The translations under genes were made by a program, and so were the position numbers. A DNA stretch of 64,000 nucleotides. It comes from Macrophomina tecta (Eukaryota > Ascomycota > Dothideomycetes > Botryosphaeriales > Botryosphaeriaceae). The first letter of the stretch is position 1; the number at the start of each line of letters is the position of its first letter. The notes below the pieces were generated by a model. It searched no databases and was not told where the DNA came from. It saw nothing but the letters and a program-made list of their open reading frames with translations. Shown one piece after another: positions 11,068 to 23,077 of this stretch. The stretch covers positions 124,001 through 188,000 of the forward strand of contig JAKSGN010000022.1 of the NCBI GenBank assembly GCA_024180945.1. Reading direction: 5' to 3'.

Positions 11068-11484
11068 TAAATCAATCAATCAGAGGCGTTACCTGCCCCT
11101 GTCACCGCCTTCGGCAAATGCTAGATCCGAAGAGCTTTTTGTCATTTGCGCCTCCACCATAACCACCGAGCTTCTGGTCAACACAGCAACATAAATATGT
11201 TTTACAACCCTCTTCTACTTAGCTTAAAAGATTCAGCGACCCCAGTTCTACCTCTCTACTTTTTGTGCAAAAATTGTACGACTAAAATGAATGATTCTTC
11301 GTCAGCTCAGTCCTCTGCCCTAAGCGCCGTTACAGACAATGTTGGGATAACTAAGCAAGTTATATTAGAGGATTCCTAAGGCGTCTTTAGTTCTATTAGA
11401 GGATTCCTAGACATCGATAGTTCGTTGCCTAGTAAACCTATTAAGTTAGTAAGCTACGCCACTTATTTTACCCTTAAGGGGTAA
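11068..11484. other. Spacer between MULE 2 and hAT 1
   Basis: No gene recognised. It holds the ATTAGAGGATTCCTA direct repeat and probably the left end of hAT 1, whose exact boundary could not be fixed. Confidence 0.45.
11363..11410. repeat. 15-bp direct repeat, two copies
   Basis: ATTAGAGGATTCCTA occurs at 11363 and again at 11395, about 100 bp upstream of the first hAT reading frame. It may be part of that element's subterminal region. No inverted partner was found downstream. Confidence 0.6.
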
Positions 11485-13755
11485 AATGGGTATAAAGAGG
11501 AGCCCTTAAGGCCTCCCTCTAGAAGATATGCCAACTTATCTTTATCAGTTGCTCTAAGGCTGTCAATTAGTCATTTTCCAACAGACAATTTTACCGAAAT
11601 CTTTGAAGCAAGCGACCTCCTTCTAGGCCTCCACCAGCGCCGTGATCGCGATGTCGATGGTACGGTCTTCGATCCAAAAGTCTCTTATGGCTTCATTATG
11701 ATCCCTCTTACCGTAGCGGAGCGAAAGAAGCGCCCAAGTCATATCTGGGAGGATAACAACGGATTCTTAGCTATTAATCGGTATGCAAGAAAGAAGGAGG
11801 ACTGCTACTGGTGGATTTGCAAGCGCTGTTATGCCAAAGGTATCCACTATGGCTATTTAGCAGCTAGTACAACACACCTAGCTCGACATCTTCGGCATAT
11901 GCACCGCTGCGAAGATAGCGCTTGCGCCTCGCTCTTAGCACCGTGGAGTCCTCCAACGCGCCAGCTTGACCACACGAAGTTCAGGTCACGCCTTATTGAG
12001 TGGACGATAAAGACCAATTAAACATTTCGTGCCGCCACTGACGACTCGCTGTTTTCGCTACTCCAATCAGTTGCCGAAGACGTCGATATTTCGCCGCTGA
12101 AGGTCTCTCGTTTTACGCTTGGCCATTGGGTGCGGAGGCTCTATAAGGACTCCAAGAAGATCATCGCGCGGCGCATAAAGGAGGCACGCTTAGCTATTAA
12201 CGTTAGCTTCGATATGTGGACCTCTAGCAACGATTTGCCGATGCTTGTAATTGTATCACACTTTATTGATAGGCAAGGCAGCTACCGATCGCCTCTCATT
12301 GCTCTTACACAGGTGGAGGGCAGCCACACGGGTAAAAATATCGCTAATTATGTCGTCAAAGTCCTTCAAGACTATAAGTTCACAGTAGATAATATTGGCT
12401 ACTTCATACTAGATAACGCAAGCAACAACAACACGGCTATTGACGAGATTGCGCGGCAATTCGGCTTCAACGGGTCACACGCACGCCTGCGCTGTGCAGG
12501 ACATATAATCAATCTCGTCTGTAAAGCAATGCTCTTTGGCACGGATTTGGAGGCTATGAGCGACAACCAAATCAACGCAGATCAGCTTGATTATGCTATA
12601 AGCAACCTGGATTAACATATCCTCGCTTGGAGGAATCGTGGGCCCGTCGGCAAGCTGTATAGCATCGTTCGCTACATACGCAGTAGTCCTCAACGTCGTC
12701 ACGCTTTTGAGAGTCGCCAGGAGGAGGCTGAAGACGCTCGCATTGTACGTCTTATGCTTAATGGAGGAATCCGCTGGAATAGCACTTACAATATGATCGC
12801 TCGCGCTATACGCCTAAAGTTAGCAATTTACCAATGTATCCTCCATATACCTGATCTACGCGAAGATGCCCTTACCGCAGACGATTGGCACGAACTTGCC
12901 GAACTTCTACGCCTCCTAAAGCCGCTTAAACGCTCCACTGAAGATCTAGAGGGCAATTCTACACATGGCAGAGGAGGAGCACTTTGGGAGGTGCTCGCTC
13001 ATATGGAGCGCAACTTACGCGAGCTCGAGAGTGAGAAGGCACGGCTTGCTGATCGCATGGAGGCTCCACACCTCCAAGCGAGCATTAACTTGGGTTGGCA
13101 GGTACTGGATAAGTGCTATAGCCTCACTGACGAGACTCCGGCATATAGAGCAGCCGTAGTCCTCCATCCAATGATTAAGTGGACGTTCTTTGAGCGCAAC
13201 TGGCCTTATGAGTGTATTGAAAGGGCTTAGAAGGAGGTGAAGACTCTCTGGGAGTCGTATAAGACGATAGGGACACTAAAGAAGGCAAGACAAGCGCTTC
13301 CTTAGCCACTAGATTCTTAACTACGTCCTGATTGGCATGATCATGAGTGGGAGGAGCAAATGAATAACTTCATCTTCGCTACGGCGAGCAGCGACACCAA
13401 TTTAGATGAGTATCACCGTTACCTTGCGGAGCCCGCTCCTACAGGCGATCCGCGTGCCTTTGACGTCCTCTAGTGGTGGATTGAGCACTTATACGACTAC
13501 TCGTAGCTTAGTAAGATGGCACTTGACCTCCTCGCTTGTCTAGCAATGTCCGCTGACTGTGAACGAGCATTCTTATCAGCTGGCCGTAACATTTCGAAGA
13601 CTCGATTACGTATTAACGACGAGACCGCTGAAGCCACCGAGTGTCTCCGCAGTTGGCTGAAGCAAGGGTGGATTGACATAGAGTACTGGATAGTCAATGG
13701 AGGCATGAATAAGGAGGATCCAGAGGGCGAGGATGATATGGATGAAGACGGTTAA
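11485..13755 (+). pseudogene. hAT transposase 1, several nonsense codons and no frameshift
   Basis: Near full-length hAT transposase in a single frame. N-terminal BED-like finger around 11806-11920 (WWICKRCYAKG...HLARHLRHMH), first catalytic block FDMWTS (12211), second FILDNASNN (12403), the RWNSTYNMI motif (12772) and the C-terminal dimerisation/catalytic block with SADCERAF (13546-13570). All segments are in the same frame, separated only by TAA (12019, 12613) and TAG (13228 and further copies to 13503). Each stop sits where Gln (or once Trp) fits, for example before WWIEHL and before LSKMALDLL. No ATG precedes the finger in frame, so the start is uncertain. Not functional as written. TIRs were not identified with confidence. 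Confidence 0.88.
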
Positions 13756-14454
13756 GAGGAGGATTTGGTGGCCGTGGAGGAGCTTGTTAAGGCTCAACCT
13801 TAGGATGATCGCTGAAAGGTTTATTGCGCTATGTACGTTTAGCTAAAACTTAAAGAAGGAAAAGAAGAAGAAGAAGCAGATAAAGAAGAAAGAGTTTATA
13901 TATATTAAAGAAATAAGATTACGTGATGGCCGACGCATTCTGCAAGGCTCCCTGAGGCTCCAGACTCTAATAGAGCTGAGCGAGGCTTACTGCAACACCA
14001 TGCCAAGACTTTGTATAGATAGGCCAAATTGAGCTTAACGCGTGCCAAGCCATTAGTGCTAGTGAAGGAGTGCGGTCGTCTGGACTGCCGCAGGCCAGTC
14101 TAGCACGGACCAGCTAAAAATAGCTGATCGCACTAGACTGGCCTGTGACTGCCTGGACTGGCTTATGTGACACGCTGCTCACGTCCTCAAAGGAGGCGCT
14201 CAACGCTGCCCTTAATGCGGCCGCCAGGGTCTCTGGCGAAGACCTTATTAGCCGCTTTTCCGAATCACTCGCTGCCGATCGATCCGCTGCGCTGCGGGTG
14301 CCCGCTGGCGAGGGAATGAGAAGAGGCAGGCGGCCCTCAAAGGATGATCTAGCTGGCTACCAAGGTGTAGAAGGCATCCAATCATTGCGCAGGCTACATA
14401 GCCTTGCTGTATGGTTATGTTGGAACGAAAAAAGCGTGACGCCACGCTCAGAAT
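13756..14454. other. Spacer with inverted repeat, 3' flank of hAT 1
   Basis: No gene recognised. 13850-13920 is purine rich. 14089-14145 holds a short inverted repeat. A 110-codon open frame at 14145-14477 shows no recognisable domain. Confidence 0.4.
14091..14145. repeat. 13-bp perfect inverted repeat with partly matching flanks
   Basis: CAGGCCAGTCTAG (14091-14103) is mirrored by CTAGACTGGCCTG (14133-14145). Flanking GACTGCC/TGACTGCC words extend the similarity imperfectly, and the loop contains AGCTAAAAATAGCT. It could be a transposon end or a small foldback element. Confidence 0.7.
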
Positions 14455-15809
14455 CTGAGCTGGCAGGCGTTTCTTAAATTCAACAGGTTACGTAATTCAT
14501 CGATTCATGCTAGTATATGGGATGATCGGATCGGTCTGCGGCTGGGCATAGATGATGTCACACGGTGGTCTTCGTGGTATCGAGTCATCAATAACCTCTT
14601 CAGAAGGGAGCCGCACATCGTCCAGTTCATGGTTGATCAGGAAGAGGACCTCGGCGACAATTGATTGACGGGATCTGTTGAGTTTTGGGATAACTCATCC
14701 TGGTGTGCAGTATATCCTTGCCTGCATAGGGAGAGAAAAGAGTATATAGAAATCTCTGGTTTTACGAGTGAGGCTATCTGCTATAGAGTATATCCACGTG
14801 TTCTCGGAGAATCGGAAATGAGAGTGGGGCTGCTCATACAAGATTCCGAATCGGGACGATAATGAAGAAGTAACGCGTCAGTATCCTTACAGGATCTAAT
14901 TGGGATTTACTGAGCAAAGCGCATCTATTCCTCCAACCGTTCGCATCAGCAACTTTGTACGCCGAGGGTGATAAACCATCACTATCACAGTCTCTATTTC
15001 TGATGGATTGCTTGCTGCATCATTACGAGAAGCAGGTATGTTTATCTATATCACTTCAACTGATGCTAATCAGTAATTAGACCTATTACAGCACAGCTGA
15101 TTCATATAATGTCCGTATGCTCCATGCTATCGAAATGGGCTGGTTTATCATCGAGGAATATTACACCATGGCCGAAGACGTTGCTGTTTATTGTGCGGCC
15201 CTCCTTCTGGATCCTTCGAAGCGCGATGCCTATATCAAGAAGAACTGGCCAGACGAGTGGTGCGAAGGTGCTGTTGGCGGTGCCCGCGAGATTTGGGAAG
15301 AGGAATACAACGTAGACGTCCCTAACGACCATCCTGCCGTTCCAGATCCTGTTGTGGCGCCTATAAAGCATAAGGACAGCCAATTGGCTCTGTTGATGAA
15401 GGATATGGAGGTGAAAGCTGCAATTTCGAGAGACGAGGATAGCTTTATGTCCTTTATCACATCACAGCCGATAGCAATCGACTGTACGCCGCTACAATGG
15501 TGGTGTAAGCTTGAACAGCGGCAGCAATATCCACGTCTTAGCCGCATGGCTATCGCGATACTCTCCATCCCATCTGAGTCGTCAGAACCAGAAAAAAACT
15601 TCTCTTGCGCCCGCAGTACATGCTCATGGGACAGGGTACGCATCACATGCGCTCACATAGATGTGGTGGAGTGTATAGGCAGCTGGCTACGCGAAGAGCA
15701 TATTTTACCGCTATCTCACGGCGGGCTGGGGCTGCCGATGATACCTTCGCCAGATGGTGATGCTGTGAATCAGGACGATGATCTTACGAATATAGATGAA
15801 GCGAAGTAG
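14455..15809 (+). pseudogene. hAT transposase 2, 5'-truncated
   Basis: C-terminal two thirds of a different hAT lineage. Readable blocks: FLKFNRLRNSSIHASIWDD (from about 14460), DDVTRWSSWYRVINNLFRREP (14550-14620), FLQPFASATLYAEGDK (about 14930-14980), a 45-bp intron at 15036-15080 (GTATGT, CTAAT, TAG), then MLHAIEMGWFIIEEYY through YCAALLLDPSKR and the dimerisation block LQWW...SSEPEKNFS (15570-15600), ending at TAG 15807. A TGA lies at 14662-14664 and about 220 bp of unrelated sequence interrupts the frame just after it. The N-terminal finger and first catalytic Asp are absent, so this is a remnant. Confidence 0.85.
14677..14897. other. About 220-bp interruption of hAT 2 flanked by GGATCT
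   Basis: The hAT frame stops after GGATCT (14671-14676) and resumes after a second GGATCT (14892-14897). The intervening segment does not translate as hAT. It could be a small insertion with a 6-bp duplication or, less likely, an intron with poor splice sites. Confidence 0.5.
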
Positions 15810-15845
15810 GCTAGGTATACTCAATTGACCAATCATAATGGTTAT

Positions 15846-15935
15846 CATATCCCCTATTCTGTTATTCTCTTCGTTATCCTGTTATCTAATCCTGTAATCT
15901 GTTATGGGGCCTTATCTTATCCTGTATTCTATTAT
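15846..15935. repeat. Degenerate TCCTGTTATCT-type tandem words
   Basis: Pyrimidine/AT-rich stretch in which TTATCCTG, CTGTTAT and close variants recur about eight times, directly after hAT 2. Confidence 0.55.
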
Positions 15936-15969
15936 ACTGCTCTTAACATGTTTAACAGGATAGCCATGT

Positions 15970-16477
15970 ATGGCGACAGCGCGGGAGGGGCGCGCTCCAG
16001 AGGCTGAACAGCGCAGGACAGGGCCGCACACGCAGCCCAGCCTGGTAGCAGCACTCAAGCAAGCCATCGACCAGGCCGTGATGGATGAGTGGAAGCAGCT
16101 CAAGAAGGACAGCGGGCGCGGACAGCGACTCCTCAAGGTCGCTCCAGAGTCGAGCAGGAAAACATTAGCACTTCGCCGAGGCACACCGAGGGCCCTGAGC
16201 TTGGTAATAGTGCAGATGAAGACGGGCAAGATTGGGTTGCGACCACCTCCACCAAAGACGAGTGCTGGGCGTGGCGGTTGGCGAATGCGACTGCGGGCAG
16301 GGGCTGCAGACAAGTCGGCCAGGTGCTGTACACGTGCAGCAAGTTCGACGAGCTAAGGCTCGCCTGGGGAAACTGCTGAGCCAGCGCAACACAGCTATTG
16401 CAGCAGCAGAGTTCATGATGGCGACCAGGCTCCTTGAGGAACACCGTGCGACATCATACTCATTGCTTGAAGCTTGA
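15970..16477 (+). pseudogene. LINE 3'-terminal fragment (C-terminal Cys-rich region)
   Basis: C-terminal end of a Tad-like non-LTR retrotransposon ORF2. One frame carries LRRGTPRALSLVIVQMKTGKIGL, the next WRLANATAGRG...VLYTCSKFDELRLAWG, and a third CDCGQGLQT and FMMATRLLEE. These are the pieces of the conserved post-RNase H zinc region (CxCG...HxxxxC), scattered over three frames by small indels. It is distinct from the full-length LINE at 41-47 kb. Confidence 0.7.
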
Positions 16478-19400
16478 CACTGGAGGAAGACAGGATAGTC
16501 TGCGGAGGTTGCCGGCGCTGTGGGAGGACTGCATAACCAAGACGCGTGTATGTAGAGAGATGTGGGATTGGCAGAGAACAGGCCAGATCCTACCGTCTTT
16601 GCTCAGGCCGCTTTGCCATCGCTGAAAATCACGTCCCTTGCCTTGGGTGCTGCTGACATAGTAGCTATCGCCAGGGGCGACTACGGATTGTCTACTAGCC
16701 TTACCGCTTGTCTGATCATTCACAGCTCGGCGTGGTGGGTGTTGCCGGCGTCGCTGCTGCCTATAGTTTGGGAGTGCCCTAGCGCAACCCTGCCCGCGTT
16801 GTCTGCACAGAGTACACCTATCCTGGGACGGCTGTTTGCTGCGACCCCATCCGCGAAGGTGGACGCTTCGGATGGCAGAGGGCTAGCAGGCCGCTTCCTC
16901 GCCGTTTCTGCACCCAGCGCGACGTTTGTTTTGGGTGTTTGGTGGGGTGGGGGGTGGGGGGGAGCAGGGCAGCAGACACTTGGCGAGCATCGCAGTCTAT
17001 GCTCCTTCGCGCCGCAGTGTGCTCGGGTGAGCCCACCGCCCGACAGTAGTGTGATTGCACTGCCCATCTCGGGCCAAGTGCAAGCGCACGGTGCGCTGCT
17101 GCGGGGTGCGGAACTGCGCGCGTGGGCAAGCGAGCCAACGCGCGGTGGCGCCGATTGGCTCAGCATGACGGAATCCCGGTCAACGGCGCGGCTCACCAGG
17201 GATCCGTGGTCGATTCCGCCCTCGGGCGGACGGCACACATCACTTATTGCTGCTGGCGGACATATCTCCGGTGCGCCAAGAGCTGCAGCCTGGAGGAGGC
17301 GAATGCTTCGCCGCGTGCGGCGCGACCCAAGGCGGCGGACCGGTAGGCCGGGTAGGATTGCCGCGCTAAATTGAACAGTCTACGACATGGATATCCCTGG
17401 TACGGTGCGCAGAGCACGGTGAGCGGCGCAGCTGAAGGGGCGGGTGGACGGTGCATGAGCGCAGGTGCAAGGCATTGCTGCGGGCTTCGTGAGCTTTGGG
17501 CACAGTCCCGGAAAGCCCGCATTTTCGCGGGGTTTTGGCGGCTTGGAGATTCATCTACTCGTGTGTGTAGGTGGCCTAACACCTCAGAGCATCGACACCG
17601 TTCAGGCGCCCTCCGCCGTCTGCCCGAGATTCTCACTATTCACCCTGGCTATGGGTCCGGCGTGGCGCGGAGTTGTCCCGACATGCAGCTGTCCAGAGCA
17701 CAAAGGATATGGGGACCGGAGAGCTTGGCAAGACGCAGAAATCGACATTGACGTTTTCGGCTGCCCGAAGACAAAGGAGTCGGGTCGAGCTTTTGGCCTC
17801 TGCAAGCAATCATACAAAGAATCGCAGCAACGCGGACGCCTCGGCCCGCTCTACCTAGGCAGGACGCCGACTTGTTGCGAAAGGAGGGTAGTGTTACGGA
17901 CCTACCTGTATATAGAGTTGTTGGGGCACGATCAGCCACCAGGCTGATCATTGCTGAACCTTTTGTTGACTGGGAGTCGACGGGAGGTTGGCCGAATGGT
18001 CTTACGCACCGACTGAAACCCAACACGGTCGGGTCCGTCGTAACAGGTAGTTTCTGGCTGTGCAGAACTCGAGATTCGGTGGCCAAAGAATTCGAACTGC
18101 TTCGTGAAGTCTACGAGCTGACGATTCAGGGGGCTCTATAGAAGGATGGTCTGACAGCCTGATGAAGGTAGAGAGCGAGGACACCAGACTCATTTTGGCG
18201 TGAAGTCTACGGATTCCCGCCTCGCCTTCCTGCAAGCCGAGGACTGTTGGAAAAGGTGAGCGCTCTACCAGCATGAGGTCTGCACTGCTGTGAAAGACAT
18301 AAGGGGTAAACTGGCCAAACCTTAGGAAAAGAAAAACCCATCGCAGATATGAATCAGCAGACGCGAGTATGTATTGTGGAACCCAGACTTTAGTATGTAC
18401 AACAAGATAGAATATAAACTTAGGCAGTAGTCAGAACGAGTCAATGTGATTCAGTCTGATTCTATTGAATGTTTTTCTCACACTGGCAGTCAACTGCTCG
18501 TTTTGTAAATTGGTTGTATTCGTCAGAAATTAGAGCGCTGTCAATCTCAGTGGCTCTAGGCAAGGCATCTTGTATACCACTTAGGCAACATCATGGATTC
18601 CTTGTTCGAATGGCGAGCCTAGGGAATTCTCATATACATACTTCGTCGCTCAAAGACCTATCGCGTTACTTAGATGCCGCGTTGTACGTCTCTTCTTATA
18701 ATGCATAGCCTGGGGCGCCAGTGGGAGGACCTTAGTCACTGTTGGTGCTTCCATGTTGCGAGAATTGCTATCCTGTTATGCCATTAGGCTACAACCGCCG
18801 TCGGCAACGCCTCGACTTCACACTTTGATTAGGGTTATAGTCTTCGCTGTGATGTCAGAACTCAGGACTATACTCTCCAGGGACCATTGAAGCACTCGGA
18901 TCATGGGAAGACAAAGCCCGATGCTTGATAGCGAGGGCCTGAGTCAATCAGAGTTTCAACTTCTGATTCGACTGACCGTTGCTCTAGTGAGCGTGTTGCT
19001 TTTTTTTTTATTGTCGAAGGGCGGAGTGATGTCTCTAGCGGATTCCGCCTTCTCTCATGTCGTTCGACATGTATCTGCGCAAACAATCGCATTGCGGAGA
19101 TATAGCCATTCCTATGTAAACCAGGCTGCGGATCTTCGTTGTTACGGTTTGTGTTAGCAAGGCGGATGGAGCATGCGCTTGTCAGGATCTTTTAGCTTTG
19201 TATCTTTATCGAATGAATTCCGCGGCTCCTTCTAATACAGATATGCGTGCGGATCGAGTGACCTCAGGAATAGAGCCCGTATTCAAGCCGGTGATCGGCA
19301 ATGCCGTCAAATCTGTTGACCATTGAAGGATGTAGGCGCTGAGAGTGCCCTGACTATGCAAGCGTCACAGCGCGAGCGTCAGCACCGCATTGTACAGAGA

Positions 19401-20853
19401 GATCTACCACGATATTGGGAATTGTAACTGTGCCACAATCGTTCACGGGGTTAATGAGAAGCGATAGCTCTTAGTGCAATTCTACGACACCAAAATGTGA
19501 GGACATAGTACGCTGGTCCTATTCTTGCATCTCCACTACATAGAAACCCGTGCCTTAGTGGTACCGCGGTTCCTGCTGGTCTTGCCGGGTGGCAAAGTGC
19601 CACCATACTCTCCCATCGGGTGCCAACTAGTACACGGTAAGGCGCGTCCTTATAACACCATGGCGAGAAGACTCACGTGGAAAATAACGCTTCCTCCTGG
19701 CTCGACATTGCGAGCAATCCAGATCTGAGCCACTACAGAGAGCTCGGATCTGGGCCCTGAATCACGAGCGGCTTTCTGCAAGCCTGGAGTGAACTGCGGA
19801 TGAGCGTGGCCGTGTCTCACTGCATATTTGATCTGAATCGACTGGTCCTGTGTGTGCTGCGTGACGTCAGCCTCACTGAGGGCGGCCCATAGTTCAAGCG
19901 CCTGCTGACCGTGACGATGACATTCATTGCTGGCGGGCAGTTTTCGTGAAGCCATAGATGCACAGCGACAGGGAGCATACTCCTAGGCTGAAGACTGAGT
20001 GGCTCGTCGACATACTCCGGACCTGCGGGAACGTAGAGCTCCGCAGCAGTACGGACACCCGCTTCTGGCTGGAGCTGTGCAGCTTCCGAAGACTGGGAGG
20101 CGTTCCGCCAAGCAATGGCGCATGGAGGCGGGAGGATCGGTTGCTTTATGGAGGACTCTTCGGCGTTGAGCATAGCTGAAATTGGTGGTATCACTCGGGC
20201 TGTTGTGCATTAGCGTCTGCAAATAGATAAGTAGATAACCTGCAAGTAGATGACCTTCAGCTTGGAGGCTCTTGCCAGTGTTTCGTTCGAGCTCTCTGGC
20301 GGACGCGCCCTCGGTCCTGCTTTCCTTCACGTGAGACATCTCTGGGCTCTCGATCTTGGAGTGCTCTATGTCGACAGCGAAGGTCCACGCGTCAGCAACA
20401 TCGGAGCTGCCTGCTGCGGTCTGTACTTTAGATATGTCTACTCCATTCTTCGGCTCTATCTGCCACCACCCATCGAGTCTGAACCGAAATTAGTTGCTCC
20501 CGCGTGACCTGGCCAGTGCAAGACGCATCAGACGGCGCGGGAGGGCCATACGCATCACGACCCAATATCTCGACTTGGCATTGTGCCAAACCATGACCCA
20601 CCTCCCAATCACGCTGGGTGCAGGTCTCCACCGGTAGCCCAACTGAGGATCCAGTTGGGTGATCCCGTTTGCCGTGTGCAACCCAAAGGGGGTAAAAACT
20701 CCCAGAGACGGCTTTCTCACATCTACGCCAGCATAAAGGCGCCGCCGATGTAGAATATGACGGCAGAACTCGCGGAGTCGTAGGCACGAATGCATTCACG
20801 TGGAGAAATATTGTCAGAAGTGTGGATCAGTTGTGTCAATACCGAAGAGTTGT
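16478..20853. other. Long region without a recognised gene
   Basis: 4.4 kb. 16730-17660 is clearly GC-richer than its flanks and is open in several frames on both strands (up to 270 codons), typical of GC-rich noncoding sequence. No frame shows a known domain. A G-run cluster lies at 16933-16969. 18300-20850 has only short frames. The part downstream of the rhodopsin-like gene (20428-20800) might hold decayed C-terminal sequence of that gene, but I could not confirm it. Confidence 0.45.
16933..16969 (+). other. G-quadruplex-prone G tract
   Basis: Runs of 3, 4, 6 and 6 G separated by single T or short loops, followed by another GGG. This fits the G3+N1-7 four-run pattern. Confidence 0.7.
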
Positions 20854-21918
20854 CTATGGAGTGCCATGGTCGACATTGTGCTGGGTGCTGCGCCCTTCGC
20901 CACGCATGAATGGCCGCAGAGTGGGTAGTATTGCACAGCACATGCAAACGCACTGCTCGGTAGAACTCAGAAGGACGATTGGGACTGTATCGGCTGCAGC
21001 AATGTCGGCTGGGAGTACATCACGGGTCTGTCAATGGAGAGAGAAACAGTACTTACAAAGATAATCTGTGGTCGCTGAGACTCTTCGAAGTTCCACAGCT
21101 CGAGCTATACCGCATATACCCGCCCTAGCAAGTGGTCAGACGCGCGTTGAACGAGAGGTGTGTCGGCTTACAGGATGCCCAGAGACAGCCCAGTCAGTGC
21201 AATGAGCCTCTCCTTTCGATGGAGGAGGGCTTGGCTGAACATTACCCACGGGGCAACGGCAAGAATGATATCCATCAATGCAGTGTAAGCTAGAGACATT
21301 GTCAGTAAATCCACGAGGCTTGATCGAAAGCTTTTCACGGTACCTCCTGTGAAAACCGCTGCCACAGTAAAATCGATGAAGCAGTTTTGGCCAGCAGCAG
21401 GCTGAAAGACCGTTTCCAAAGGGGAACATTGCGCAAACATGAGGATGATGCACAAGAGGCAAATAATGCAGGTGCTGGAGATGCAGAACCAAAGAGCGCA
21501 CCTCTGACCGCGCGAGCTGGAGAGCCTTAGGAGGACGCAAGCAACAGAGCTTTTGGCCGTCGCCACCGCGCAGATGTTGCAGGCATGGCCGATAAACTCA
21601 TACTTCTTTGCAGACGCAAACTTTGGTGCAGACAGTGCCCTGTCGCAGCGCCCAAGTCCGTGAGCAACCGCGATTGTCTGGAAAACTGCGTAGAGCATGA
21701 ATAGTAGCTAGTAGATGAACTGTTAGCAGCGCACGAATCGAGCTGTTCCCCGGAGAGCCTACCATGGAGATATACATCAAGCCATCATCCCAGCCTTGAA
21801 AGCGGAGGATCCTCGTCCGGGTGTAGAACCGCAGCAGGACGCAAATTAGGGTGACCGTCACCTCAGCCCACATGATGAGCGTAGTTGCAGGCCCAGGAGC
21901 GGCCAGAGCGACAGCCAT
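20854..21918 (-). CDS. Fungal rhodopsin-domain (Pth11-related) integral membrane protein, five exons
   Basis: Reconstructed exons: 21918-21763, 21707-21344, 21289-21172, 21124-21057, 20993-20854. All junctions keep frame and give 281 residues ending in TAG. Introns are 47-63 bp with GT...AG; the first has a CTAAC branch site. Family blocks: YTRTRILRFQGWDDGLM at the end of TM1, VAHGLGR in the TM3 loop, YEFIGHACNI..ATAKSSVACVLLRLSSS, ILMFAQCSP, a FTG-AYTALMDIILAVAPW helix spanning the second junction, KERLIALTGLSLGIL, and ILPTLRP ending TM7. Seven hydrophobic segments can be recognised in order. The family is found in plasma-membrane Pth11-like receptors and many orphan proteins. It is short for the family because the cytoplasmic C-tail is nearly absent; a stop soon after TM7 could be natural or the result of decay. 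Confidence 0.8.
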
Positions 21919-23077
21919 GAGATAGACAGCAGCTACACGAGTGCACGTACGGGGGGTCTTAGAGTTTGTGCGTCTGGGGATGTATGCACCTCTCGAGTGC
22001 TATAGGCCCTGGCTCCCCCCCTCAACTATTCCGTTGAAGTTGCTCCACGTACTCGAGTCCAAGTCCTGAACTTAGCCCGAGGCAGCATATCCCGTAGCAC
22101 CGCTCCATTAGTGCTGCTTCTACGCCGCAAACGCTACCAGCGAGGAACGGAACAATCTCCATGCAGTAGAGTTGATCACGAATTACTGATCATGCCTTCA
22201 GTGTCATCCCAGGGACGTTGCTCATGCGTCTCGCTGTTGTGGGTTCTGGGCCTGGGTGCGTTTCGGCGGAAAGGCTACGTCTTTAGTGACTGCTTGCTGT
22301 CTCGATAACTAAGCACAGCAGCATGTATGAGCTTTCATGCAGCAATTACATTCATTAGATAGCATTTTTTTTTTTTTTTTGACTTACATTGTTAACATAT
22401 GCAGCAAACGATGTTTGTTACTTGTGATCAGTGTCAAAAAGTAAACTTACGGTAACGAACTGATATGCTGCTAGGTCTTATCACCTTTAGTCACTTTTGA
22501 TTTTCTATATACTTATTTGCCACTAATAAGCAGAGCCGCAGCTTAAATTTAATAATACCTGGATACTGAATAATAAAAACCTAGAAGCTGCTCGAGTGCA
22601 GCCGTTACTAATGCTCCATGACATCTGCCTGGCTCCTGCCGAGCTGAATAGACTTATGGTCAATCAACTTAGCAACAGCTACACCAGGCTTTTTGTCATT
22701 TAGTATGTACAGTCACGATACCTGGAGTCATGAAATTAATTACAAGAAATCGACGGCTTCAATAGACACTAAATGTCGCGCATTAACGGTACCGGCGAAG
22801 AAGTTCGCTAATGATGATGATAATGCGAGCGTCACGAAGTTGACGATCTATGAAGAAAGGTTGGTACAGACGAAGGCGGCAATGAGTAGAGAAAGATGCC
22901 TGATACCAAATCTTGGAGGTCTTTGACTTTCTATCTTTTTTCCTGACCAAATAATGCGCAGAAAATTTAATTGATGGCCGATGCACCCCAATTCTTCTTG
23001 ATAGTCCCATCAGTATATAATTCGCACTACATCTCTTCACTTTTAGAGCTAGTTATAGCTTTCAGCATTGAGGGACG
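21919..23077. other. Intergenic, AT-rich
   Basis: No gene recognised. A T17 run ends at 22380, and 22380-22600 is AT-rich. A run of GATGAT occurs near 22810. Confidence 0.5.

Noticed and set aside
16562..17374. 270-codon plus-strand open frame
   Set aside because: It lies in a GC-rich stretch where several frames on both strands are open, the translation is Ala/Arg/Ser-rich with no domain, and no splice or start context supports it.
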